From: Porticoccaceae bacterium
GTDB taxonomy: Bacteria; Pseudomonadota; Gammaproteobacteria; Pseudomonadales; Porticoccaceae
Direction of reading: 5' to 3'
Assembly: GCA_017858295.1 (NCBI GenBank)
Contig: JAFMBU010000010.1
Location: 1 to 24,551 of the forward strand
Length of the DNA stretch: 24,551 bases
Shown: one piece after another, positions 14,777 to 22,214 of the stretch
Layout: every line of letters begins with the position of its first letter
How positions within the stretch are numbered: the stretch's first letter is position 1
Notes under the pieces: model-generated
Told to the model about the DNA's origin: nothing
Databases searched by the model: none
Seen by the model: the letters and a program-made list of their open reading frames with translations, nothing else
Program-made: the position numbers and the translations under genes

Positions 14777-16240
14777 CTATACAGCCGCTTCAACTGTCTT
14801 ATTAGATGGGGCCTGCTTTTCCAAGCCGATAAACTCGGCCCGATTGCCCAGCACAAAACGGTTGATAAAAAGCGCCATACTCACGCAGACAAAGAATGTA
14901 ATAAACATCATATGAATGTAATGCAACGGCATCCAAATCCAGATAAAGCTGGCATACATCAGCACACCAAAAATCACCGCGGCAATGGCAGCGCGATAGT
15001 CCACATTGCGGAACAATAGACCCACCGCAAAACACGCCAGTATGGGCATACTAATCAGTCCCCAGAGTTCCTGAAGTAAATTAATAATGCTCTCGGACTG
15101 GGCATAAATCGGCACCATAATCACCGCGATAACCACAAAAAATACTGTGGCAATACCGCTGAGCACGCGCACATTGGGTTTTTTATCTATATAGGCCTCG
15201 TGAAGATCGCAGACATACATGGCCGCTGAAGAGTTCACCATACTGTTAAAGGAACTCAACACCGCCGCCGCAATGGCAGCGGCAAATACCCCTGATAGCC
15301 AGCTTGGTAGCAAGTCACCGACAATCCGACCATAGGCTTGATCGCCTATATCGCCATAGAGTTTAAAGGCCACAATACCCGGAATAACCACCATGCTTGG
15401 GATAAAGATCACGCGGATAAAGGCCGCCGCATAGACACCCTTTTGCGCCTCTTGAACCGTGGGTGCGGCCATGGCGCGCTGGGTAATGGTCTGGTTGGTG
15501 CTCCAGTAAAAAATTTGAATCAGGAACATACCGGTTAACAGTGTGTGCCAGGGGACTGGTGATGCACTGTCGCCAATCAATGTTAGCCGTTCCGCGGGAA
15601 TGCCGCTAAAGTCAAAATCAATTGCCATCAGGGACAGCACCACAATCAATAAACCCATGGCCAATACCAAGACGCCGCCGTAGGTGTCTGAGACGGCAAC
15701 GGCTCGCAGACCACCAAGCACCGAGTAAGCAGCACCCAAAACAGCAAAGGCAATGGCGACAGTCAGCAGGTCCGCTTCAATGCCGGTCATGGAAATCATA
15801 AACAGGGCGCCGGTATAGATCACCGCGGGCTGGAAGACAAAGACATTGATAAACAGAAACATGGTCGAGACCAGGGCGCGGATATGTTTGCTGTCGTAGC
15901 GTTTCTCCAAGAGCTCGGTTGTGGTGGTGCAGTTGTTTCTGTAATACACCGGTAAAAAGACTTTGGCCAGAACCATTAGGCCAACAAAGCCCGCCAGTTC
16001 CCAGAGCGCTAAGAGCATCATCTGATTGCCATTCATGCCCACCAGCTGGTCTGTGCTGAGATTGGTCAAGGTGATAGAGCCCGCCACAAAGACCCAGGTG
16101 AGACCGCCACCGGCGAGAAAATACTCTTTATTAGAGTCAGTGGAATGTCGGTTCTGCCCGGTGCATTTGATATAGGTAATCAGTGCGATGGCACCTAGAA
16201 CAAGACAGAATACAGCTAGCTGGATGGTTTGTTCACTCAA
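14777..16240 (-). CDS. Sodium/solute symporter (SSS family), probable galactose or galactoside transporter
   Basis: This inner-membrane sodium-coupled transporter is related to Vibrio SGLT. It has 487 residues with about 13 hydrophobic helices. FYWSTNQTITQRAMAAPTV near 244-262 resembles the sugar-site segment of vSGLT, and LSSFNSMVNSSAA (about 328-340) matches the conserved sodium-site helix. Position 3' of GH42 and the exported hydrolase suggests it imports galactose or a small galactoside. The start is TTG at 16240, supported by AAGAGG (16249-16254) eight bases away; no ATG lies nearby in frame. The leader is very A-rich on the coding strand, including AATAATAA. It is the last gene of the left-going operon and converges on GH36 with no terminator between. 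Confidence 0.92.
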   Translation of the reverse strand: MSEQTIQLAVFCLVLGAIALITYIKCTGQNRHSTDSNKEYFLAGGGLTWVFVAGSITLTNLSTDQLVGMNGNQMMLLALWELAGFVGLMVLAKVFLPVYYRNNCTTTTELLEKRYDSKHIRALVSTMFLFINVFVFQPAVIYTGALFMISMTGIEADLLTVAIAFAVLGAAYSVLGGLRAVAVSDTYGGVLVLAMGLLIVVLSLMAIDFDFSGIPAERLTLIGDSASPVPWHTLLTGMFLIQIFYWSTNQTITQRAMAAPTVQEAQKGVYAAAFIRVIFIPSMVVIPGIVAFKLYGDIGDQAYGRIVGDLLPSWLSGVFAAAIAAAVLSSFNSMVNSSAAMYVCDLHEAYIDKKPNVRVLSGIATVFFVVIAVIMVPIYAQSESIINLLQELWGLISMPILACFAVGLLFRNVDYRAAIAAVIFGVLMYASFIWIWMPLHYIHMMFITFFVCVSMALFINRFVLGNRAEFIGLEKQAPSNKTVEAAV

Positions 16241-16261
16241 GGGGAAGCCTCTTTTTAATTT

Positions 16262-16269
16262 TTATTATT
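16262..16269 (-). promoter_or_regulatory. AATAATAA leader motif (symporter)
   Basis: The octamer AATAATAA lies 21 nt upstream of the TTG start, within a 50-nt A-rich leader. It fits the AAnAAnAA form bound by Hfq/Crc in Pseudomonas. Confidence 0.3.
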
Positions 16270-16306
16270 ACTATTTATTGTTTTTATTTTTTGTCTTTTT
16301 TAAATT

Positions 16307-18271
16307 CTAAATTTTCCAAACTGTTACGCCATGGGGCTCTATCGTTGTGTTGCCCAGAACAACAGTGATGTTGGGATCCAAGGGCAGAACCTGCTGATGC
16401 TGCGAATAGTTAAAGGCAAACATCAGATTACCCCGCTGGCTGATACGAATATCTTCGCCAAATCTGTAGGTCTGAATATCAGCTTGCTGACACTGCTGCT
16501 GGAAAAAATCCAATAGAAAAGCTCGGTTGGTCAAGGTGGCCATATAGGTAAAGCGCTGGTTGCGGACTATGGCCGGCTCAGCGTTTTCGTAGCTTGCGAC
16601 CACTTCTAGATGGCTAGAGTGTCCGATATCCAACTGTTCACGCCAGATACCACTCTCATATATATGGTTATTCCAGCTTAGAGACTCGCGACAATCGGCA
16701 CGCAAGGTCTCAACCGAGAGCACTCGTATAGGAATTAATTGCTGTAATAATCCAGGGGGCAGATTGTTGGGATAGCTAAACTCTGAGGTTTTGGCGCCGG
16801 CTCTGGGGCCAAAGATAAATTGCGTGCTAGAGGCACGGCACTTGTCGACAAAGGCCTGATCAACGATCGGCAGGCTAGGTGCAATAATTAATTTATAGAC
16901 TGAGAAATCTGCATCCACGGAGATAAAGTCAATATTGACCCCGAGCTCACGGAGTGCGCTGTAATAGGAAAGCTGCACATTATTAAAATCATAGGCTTCT
17001 CCCTGGCGCTCTATATCGCTGACCCAGAGGCCTTCGACACCGGTAATAATTGCCACAGAGGCTGCCTGTAAAGGCTGGTTCTCTATATCCAGCTGCGCCA
17101 CTTCCGCCATTGCCTGCTCAGCTTCCGGCCAGGCTTCGGACTTGGAATTATCCGGTCGCAACAGTCCAGCATGCATTTGCTCCTGAGCAAAAGGCGCCTG
17201 ACGCCAGCGGAAATAGCAGACGCAGTCGGCGCCGTGGGCAAAGGCTTCCAATGTCCAAAAGCGAATCATGCCCGGGGCGGGGCGCGGGTTATTATTCGCC
17301 CAGTTAACCGGCCCAGGCTGTTGCTCCATAACCCAGAAACCGCGATTTAACAGGCCGCGGGTTTGGTCGTGATAATAGGTGGCAAAGTCTGGATGACCGG
17401 TGCGCATATAGCGGCGCAGTTCCTCTGTGGGCGCGTCGGTCATTAACAGATCAGTGCGTCCCAAGGGGTAGTTATCATAGCTGGTGAAGTCCAATGGCGC
17501 AGCCAGGGCATGGTTATCCACTGCGGTTTCATTCATGGGAATAAAATTGTGAGTGATAAATTTTCCCGGCGCATGCTGGCGAATCATTTCAACCATGGGG
17601 TTGTGATAGTTGATTACCTGATCCGATGAAAAGCGTCGATAAGCTAGCCGGTGAGCCGGATTGGTTTCGGTGACCGCGCCTATGGGTAGTTCGATCTCGG
17701 TAAAGTCTCGATACTCCATAGACCAAAACACATTGCCCCAGCCTGTATTGAGCTTTTGTATGCTGCCGTAGCGTCGGCGGCACCAGTCTTGAAACGCTTG
17801 CCGAGCAAGCTCGGAGCCACTCAGTGCAGTGTCATGGCAGCAGAGCTCATTGTCTGTTTGCCAACCCACTACTGCATCATTAGTACCGTAACGCTGCGCT
17901 AGGGCTTCGGTGATACGCAGTGACTCACGCAGATAAATTGGGCTGGAGAAATCATAGTGACGGCGTGAGCCAAAGCCGCGGGTGCGTCCAGTGTCTGGAT
18001 CTACGGGCAGTATCTCTGGGTACAGGTCGCACAACCATTTCGGTGGTGTTGCAGTGGGGGTGCCCATTACGACTTTTAGGCCGGCACCGGCCAGTGTTGC
18101 CACAGACTTATCCAGCCAGGCAAAGTCATATTCTCCGGGGTTGGGTTCCAGGCGCGACCAGGCAAATTCGCCGATACGCACATAGGTCAGACCCAGATCC
18201 GCCATCATCTTGGCATCTTCGTGCCACTGGGACTCAGGCCAGTGCTCTGGGTAGTAGCAGACTCCGAACAT
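16307..18271 (-). CDS. Beta-galactosidase, glycoside hydrolase family 42
   Basis: This retaining beta-galactosidase hydrolyses terminal beta-linked galactose in the cytoplasm. The 654-residue sequence begins with the characteristic MFGVCYYPEHWPESQW. A TIM barrel follows, with the acid/base Glu142 in WQTDNE and the nucleophile Glu316 in FWVMEQQPGPVNW. The trimerisation and C-terminal domains fill the rest. There is no signal peptide. The ATG at 18271 starts exactly at the conserved N-terminus; its ribosome-binding site (AAAAGG, about 11 bases off) is weak. AATAATAA in the leader overlaps the stop codon of the upstream hydrolase gene, 18 nt away, so the two genes are co-transcribed. The substrate range is not readable from sequence; GH42 enzymes include some acting on galactosyl-glycerol-like or oligosaccharide substrates. 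Confidence 0.95.
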   Translation of the reverse strand: MFGVCYYPEHWPESQWHEDAKMMADLGLTYVRIGEFAWSRLEPNPGEYDFAWLDKSVATLAGAGLKVVMGTPTATPPKWLCDLYPEILPVDPDTGRTRGFGSRRHYDFSSPIYLRESLRITEALAQRYGTNDAVVGWQTDNELCCHDTALSGSELARQAFQDWCRRRYGSIQKLNTGWGNVFWSMEYRDFTEIELPIGAVTETNPAHRLAYRRFSSDQVINYHNPMVEMIRQHAPGKFITHNFIPMNETAVDNHALAAPLDFTSYDNYPLGRTDLLMTDAPTEELRRYMRTGHPDFATYYHDQTRGLLNRGFWVMEQQPGPVNWANNNPRPAPGMIRFWTLEAFAHGADCVCYFRWRQAPFAQEQMHAGLLRPDNSKSEAWPEAEQAMAEVAQLDIENQPLQAASVAIITGVEGLWVSDIERQGEAYDFNNVQLSYYSALRELGVNIDFISVDADFSVYKLIIAPSLPIVDQAFVDKCRASSTQFIFGPRAGAKTSEFSYPNNLPPGLLQQLIPIRVLSVETLRADCRESLSWNNHIYESGIWREQLDIGHSSHLEVVASYENAEPAIVRNQRFTYMATLTNRAFLLDFFQQQCQQADIQTYRFGEDIRISQRGNLMFAFNYSQHQQVLPLDPNITVVLGNTTIEPHGVTVWKI

Positions 18272-18286
18272 AGTACTTAATGCCTT

Positions 18287-18294
18287 TTATTATT
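18287..18294 (-). promoter_or_regulatory. AATAATAA leader motif (GH42)
   Basis: AATAATAA lies 15 nt upstream of the GH42 ATG and overlaps the TAA stop of the preceding gene. Confidence 0.3.
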
Positions 18295-19585
18295 TTTTAT
18301 AAAACGTCAGACCACTGGCCCAGAGGTGCTTAAAGCCTTTCCAAGGATCTTCGAACTGGTGGTCTGCACCCTTATATTGCTGGCTGCTCTCACGGGTCGG
18401 CAGGTAGGCGCAGCGGGCTGGATCGGCTTTTACATGGCAGTCGAGAAACGCCAGGCTCATATGCTCGACCACTCTATTAATAATTTCTGTATCCCAGACC
18501 GGATCGAAGTAATGACCCAGCTCAAAGTCTGTGGCAAAGGACGCAGCTGGTGCCGGATGAGGTCCAATATTGTGCCGGGCATTTGCAAATACCAATAGAT
18601 AGTTATGCTCGGAGCCGGTGCGTTCGTGGAGCCTTTTGATACCATTTTTAAAGCCCGAGGTATTGTCTTGGTCGCCGGCCAAGTAAAAGGTTGGTACAGT
18701 GATTTTTGCCATAGCATCAATATCGTGGACACTGGCTTCACCGCCCCAGGGAGCGAGTAGCTGAACGGCTTTCCAACGTGGGTCCAACTGCTCTCCACCG
18801 CCGAAACAGGAATTTAGCGTGAAGGGCAGGACCAAGGCGAAGGCTGTGGGAACACCACCCTGTTTGAAAAATTCTGACTCAAAAGCATAACAGCCACCGA
18901 CAGTATTGATAGCGCCAAAGCCGCCCATAGAATGGCCGATAATCGCGGCTCTATCGGTGTCCACAATGGCTTCTACTGGAGAAGTTTGGTCGGCAAAATA
19001 ATCCAGTAAAAATTGCTGATCTCGAGCTCGGTTATAGAGAGTGTTAATAAAGCCTGCAGGTCGATCTGATTCATCTTTGATGTCTGCATTGGTGGAGCCG
19101 CTATGATCTATGCCCACCACCACATAGCCATGACTGGCCAGATGTTCACCCAGATAAAACATCTGTGTGCGATAGCCGGTAAAACCATGGGATAAGAGGA
19201 TTAGCGGGAAACTGCCCTCACTGAGAGCCGGTGCATCGCGGTACGCCTGGCCCTGGAGTTCAAAAGGGTTGTGCAGGCGGGTAACGTTTTTATAGGTAGC
19301 TAATTTGCGCTGCTCTTGAGGCTTGGCTTGAGCCGTTGGATACCAGACTTCCAGTACCAGCTGGCGTTCAGTGTTGAGAATAAAATTGGCGGTATTTAAG
19401 CGCTTGGGGTCGGTGGCGGTGATAGTGGTCACGCCCACAGTGTAGGTGCCGGGGAAGGCGAGTTCTGGGGTTACTGGAGGTTGATCAGTATAAAGTTGCT
19501 CGGCGTTTTTCACTTCCTCGCTGACGGCATTGCCAGTTAGCGCTCCAGAAAGCAATACGACGATTCCCAGCCATTTAATCGACAA
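18290..19585 (-). CDS. Exported alpha/beta hydrolase (PAF-acetylhydrolase/dienelactone hydrolase-like)
   Basis: This serine hydrolase of the alpha/beta fold is probably an esterase or lipase acting in the periplasm or outside the cell. The N-terminus has a Lys4 followed by a hydrophobic stretch (about 5-20), a typical Sec signal. The nucleophile elbow GHSMGG is at 217-222 (Ser219), the oxyanion motif HGFTG at 133-137, and likely triad partners are Asp305 or Asp307 in AGDQDN and His338 in NARHN. The length of 431 residues fits the PAF-acetylhydrolase-like group. The start is TTG at 19585, with AAGGGG six bases upstream. It is the first gene of the left-going operon with GH42 and the symporter, so it may release galactosides from an esterified substrate such as galactolipid or acetylated oligosaccharide. 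That role is inference. Confidence 0.88.
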   Translation of the reverse strand: MSIKWLGIVVLLSGALTGNAVSEEVKNAEQLYTDQPPVTPELAFPGTYTVGVTTITATDPKRLNTANFILNTERQLVLEVWYPTAQAKPQEQRKLATYKNVTRLHNPFELQGQAYRDAPALSEGSFPLILLSHGFTGYRTQMFYLGEHLASHGYVVVGIDHSGSTNADIKDESDRPAGFINTLYNRARDQQFLLDYFADQTSPVEAIVDTDRAAIIGHSMGGFGAINTVGGCYAFESEFFKQGGVPTAFALVLPFTLNSCFGGGEQLDPRWKAVQLLAPWGGEASVHDIDAMAKITVPTFYLAGDQDNTSGFKNGIKRLHERTGSEHNYLLVFANARHNIGPHPAPAASFATDFELGHYFDPVWDTEIINRVVEHMSLAFLDCHVKADPARCAYLPTRESSQQYKGADHQFEDPWKGFKHLWASGLTFYKK

Positions 19586-19597
19586 GCTGTTCCCCTT

Positions 19598-19605
19598 TTA
19601 TTATT
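19598..19605 (-). promoter_or_regulatory. AATAATAA leader motif (exported hydrolase)
   Basis: AATAATAA lies 12 nt upstream of the TTG start, next to the AAGGGG ribosome-binding site. Confidence 0.3.
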
Positions 19606-19682
19606 TTTATTTTCGTGCTTTTTATCAGCGTTGTTGTTGCTGCCGAATCACGTTATGGTTGCGACATATTAAAACACAGAAA

Positions 19683-19698
19683 GGCCGGTATACAGGCC
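19683..19698. promoter_or_regulatory. 16-bp near-perfect palindrome GGCCGGTATACAGGCC
   Basis: It matches its reverse complement at 14 of 16 positions. The GGTATAC core recalls operators of FadR-type GntR regulators such as UxuR/ExuR (TTGGTATACCAA). It is a strong operator candidate for a sugar-acid regulator encoded outside the window. Confidence 0.55.
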
Positions 19699-19717
19699 AA
19701 CGTCGGCGCCAGTTGGC
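19696..19717. promoter_or_regulatory. Second inverted repeat GCCAAC/GTTGGC
   Basis: Perfect 6-bp arms are separated by 10 bases. It overlaps the end of the 16-bp palindrome by three bases, making a compound site about 40-75 nt upstream of the SDR gene. Confidence 0.45.
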
Positions 19718-19720
19718 GAA

Positions 19721-19728
19721 AATAATAA
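19721..19728 (+). promoter_or_regulatory. AATAATAA leader motif (SDR gene)
   Basis: AATAATAA lies 28 nt upstream of the ATG at 19757. Confidence 0.3.
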
Positions 19729-19756
19729 TCCTTCCAATAATATGCGAGGTCGTCCA

Positions 19757-20542
19757 ATGGGCGAATGTGCAAATTACCCCAGTCTCTCGGGACGCTGTGT
19801 CTTTATTACTGGCGGTGCCACCGGTATTGGTGCGGCTATGGTAGAAGCCTTTGCCTTGCAGAATTCGAAAGTGGCTTTTGTTGACTTGGATTCGACGGCT
19901 GCGGAAACTCTCTGTGCGCGATTGGAATCGAAAACGGGCAGGCGCCCTTGGTTTAAGCAGGTCGATGTTACCGATGTGTCAGCACTGCAGGATTCTATCG
20001 AAAACGCTGTCGCTGAGTTGGGGCCACTCCAAGCGCTGGTCAATAATGCCGCCAATGACCAGCGTCATTCTCCTGAAGATGTGACTCCAGAAAGTTGGCG
20101 TGACTGCATGGCAATCAATCTGGATGCGACCTTTTTCGGCGCTCAGGCGGCGGCTAAGGTTATGACTGCGGCTAATACTCAGACTAAGAGCCAGGGCGGC
20201 TCAATTATTAATTTCAGCTCTATCAATGCACTGCTAGGCCCAGCCAATATGCCCGGTTATGTGGCGGCTAAGGCGGGTATTGTCGGCTTGAGCAAAGCGT
20301 TGGCGGCGGACTACGGCGAGGCGGATATTCGCGTCAATGCGATTTTACCCGGCTGGGTAGTGACCGAACGTCAGCTTGATACCTGGCTAACACCAGAGGC
20401 GGAAGCGGATTGGATGGAGCAGGTCTCCCTTAAAAAACGACTGTTACCGGAAGAGGTGGCCAATCTGGCATTATTTCTGGCGGCGGACGACAGTCGCATG
20501 ATCACCGGCCAGGCCTTCACCATCGACGGCGGCAGGACCTAA
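19757..20542 (+). CDS. SDR oxidoreductase, probable D-galactose 1-dehydrogenase
   Basis: This short-chain dehydrogenase is expected to oxidise D-galactose to galactonolactone with NAD(P)+, the first step of the route completed by its neighbours. The Rossmann motif TGGATGIG is at residues 18-25, NNAA at 96-99, and the catalytic Ser155, Tyr168 and Lys172 follow in SSIN...GYVAAKAG. Asp43 after the second strand favours NAD+. The length of 261 residues is normal. I chose ATG 19757 because GAGG precedes it by seven bases; an ATG at 19742 has no such site. It starts a four-gene operon and ends four bases before dgoK. The galactose specificity is inferred from context; the SDR fold is certain. L-Arabinose or fucose dehydrogenase would be alternatives. 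Confidence 0.9.
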   Translation: MGECANYPSLSGRCVFITGGATGIGAAMVEAFALQNSKVAFVDLDSTAAETLCARLESKTGRRPWFKQVDVTDVSALQDSIENAVAELGPLQALVNNAANDQRHSPEDVTPESWRDCMAINLDATFFGAQAAAKVMTAANTQTKSQGGSIINFSSINALLGPANMPGYVAAKAGIVGLSKALAADYGEADIRVNAILPGWVVTERQLDTWLTPEAEADWMEQVSLKKRLLPEEVANLALFLAADDSRMITGQAFTIDGGRT

Positions 20543-20546
20543 GCTA

Positions 20547-21509
20547 ATGACTGAAGCATTATTTATTGCTGGGGACTGGGGCACGACTCATCTGCGTCTC
20601 TATCTTTGCCAACATAATTCCAGCCAAGCGCTGAATATTGTAGCCACCCAGATGGGACCGGGGGTGAGCCAGGTGGAAGGTAATTTTGAACAGATCTTCT
20701 TTGATTTAGCCGGCCAGTGGTTTGAGGATCATGGGCCTATGCCGGTGATTTTATCCGGTATGGTGGGGTCCAATATTGGCTGGCATGCCGCCCCTTATAT
20801 AGATTGCCCCGCCAGTGCCGAACAGATTGTCGCTGGCCGCACAGGATTCCAAGCTAGGGGTATAGATTTTTCGATTATCTCGGGTCTGCGCACCACCAAC
20901 CCACTGGGAACGCCCGATCTGATGCGTGGAGAAGAGCTGCAGTTATTGGGGTGGATGGGCGCAGCCGCGGGCCCCACAAATAAAAGCACAGGCGCAGAGT
21001 TAGTCGTATTGCCGGGGACCCACAATAAATGGGCGCTGGTGAGGGGTGGCAAGATTGAGACCTTTGTGACCGCACTGACTGGTGAGCTCTATTCATTGCT
21101 ACAAAATCACAGTGTCCTTATTGCCAATGGGGAATCTGCAGACTTCTCAGATGATATCTTTCTGCAGGGGGTCAAAGTGGCGACAACATTGGAGTCGGGT
21201 CAGCTGCTACAGGCGCTATTTGCCACGCGCAGTCGTCAGGTCTTGGGTGAGTTGTCAGAGTCCTATGCCTCTTCCTATTTGTCCGGTCTATTGATCGGCT
21301 CCGATGTGGTTGGCTCTGTTGCTCTGATGGAAAAACAGATGGGCAGGATTTCATCCGTTGAGCTAATTGGGGAGTCAGCTCTGAGTCGCTGTTATCAACT
21401 GGCGTTGGAATCTGTGGATATCAAAGCCGAACTGCGGGATGCAACTCAGATTAGCATTTCTGGTTATCAAGCTGTTTATGCGGCTGTTTATGAGGTGACT
21501 CAATCATAA
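20547..21509 (+). CDS. dgoK: 2-dehydro-3-deoxygalactonokinase
   Basis: This kinase phosphorylates KDGal with ATP to 2-dehydro-3-deoxy-6-phosphogalactonate. The 320-residue sequence follows E. coli DgoK: the N-terminal phosphate motif GDWGTTHLR (9-17), ILSGMVGSNIGWHAAPY, DLMRGEELQLLG, LPGTHNKWALV, TALTGELYSLLQNHS and SYLSGLLIGSDV. It starts four bases after the SDR stop, with AGGA inside the end of that gene, so translation is probably coupled. It acts in the cytoplasm between DgoD and DgoA. No oddities are seen. Confidence 0.95.
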   Translation: MTEALFIAGDWGTTHLRLYLCQHNSSQALNIVATQMGPGVSQVEGNFEQIFFDLAGQWFEDHGPMPVILSGMVGSNIGWHAAPYIDCPASAEQIVAGRTGFQARGIDFSIISGLRTTNPLGTPDLMRGEELQLLGWMGAAAGPTNKSTGAELVVLPGTHNKWALVRGGKIETFVTALTGELYSLLQNHSVLIANGESADFSDDIFLQGVKVATTLESGQLLQALFATRSRQVLGELSESYASSYLSGLLIGSDVVGSVALMEKQMGRISSVELIGESALSRCYQLALESVDIKAELRDATQISISGYQAVYAAVYEVTQS

Positions 21510-21573
21510 CTTTAATCCTCTCTCTAAAACTCTTTACTCAACTCTTTTCACACTTCTCAAGAGACATAGTGCT

Positions 21574-22209
21574 ATGAACGAAAAGCTTGAAAACTGGTTT
21601 TCTAAAATGCCTGTGATAGCCATCTTGCGCGGCGTAAAACCAGATGAAGTCGTAGCTATTGGAGAGTCTCTCTACAAAGCTGGGATAGGCATTATTGAAG
21701 TGCCTTTGAATTCCCCAGAGCCACTGGCGAGCATAAAAAACTTAGCTGAGGCCTTGGGCGATCGCTGTGTTATCGGCGCCGGAACTGTATTGACCGAAGC
21801 CGAGGCCGAAGGGGTTGCCGCTGCCGGCGGTGAGATCGCTGTGAGCCCCAATACCAACCCAACTGTAATCGCCCGCAGTCTTGTATTGGGTATGGTGCCA
21901 ATGCCGGGCTGGGCAACGGTGACTGAAGCCTTGGTTGCCTATCAGGCCGGTGCCCGCTATTTAAAATTATTCCCTGCAGCAACCTATGGCCCGGAGCATA
22001 TTAAAGGGGCTAGTGCTGTATTGCCGACGGACTGCAAGGTGCTGGCGGTCGGTGGCGTAGGCGCAGACTCGGCCGCTGCTTGGTTGAGTGCTGGTGTCGA
22101 TGGTTTTGGTATTGGCTCTGAACTGTATAAGCCGGGCGATAGTGCCGAGCAGGTTTATCAGCGAGCAGTGGCTGTGGTGGCCGCACTTAAGACTGCTAGA
22201 GAGGGTTGA
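21574..22209 (+). CDS. dgoA: 2-dehydro-3-deoxy-6-phosphogalactonate aldolase
   Basis: This class I aldolase splits KDPGal into pyruvate and D-glyceraldehyde-3-phosphate. It has 211 residues of the KDPG/KDPGal aldolase family: PVIAILRGVKPDE, IEVPLNSPE with Glu42, IGAGTVL, and the Schiff-base Lys131 in YLKLFPA. The IEVPLNSP form, with no Arg after Asn-Ser, favours KDPGal aldolase over Eda-type KDPG aldolase. The common PGC motif reads PGW (111-113) here. The 64-nt spacer after dgoK is pyrimidine-rich (repeated CTCTT), with AAGAGA nine bases before the ATG. The stop overlaps an upstream TTG of the lactonase frame. Confidence 0.94.
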   Translation: MNEKLENWFSKMPVIAILRGVKPDEVVAIGESLYKAGIGIIEVPLNSPEPLASIKNLAEALGDRCVIGAGTVLTEAEAEGVAAAGGEIAVSPNTNPTVIARSLVLGMVPMPGWATVTEALVAYQAGARYLKLFPAATYGPEHIKGASAVLPTDCKVLAVGGVGADSAAAWLSAGVDGFGIGSELYKPGDSAEQVYQRAVAVVAALKTAREG

Positions 22210-22214
22210 AAAGA

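Larger units (their letters stand above)
19586..19756. promoter_or_regulatory. Divergent control region of the two galactoside operons
   Basis: The region separates the exported hydrolase operon (minus) from the galactose-oxidation operon (plus). It contains two adjoining inverted repeats (19683-19717) and AATAATAA on each side (19598-19605 minus, 19721-19728 plus). I could not draw a confident -35/-10 pair for either direction. Confidence 0.6.
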
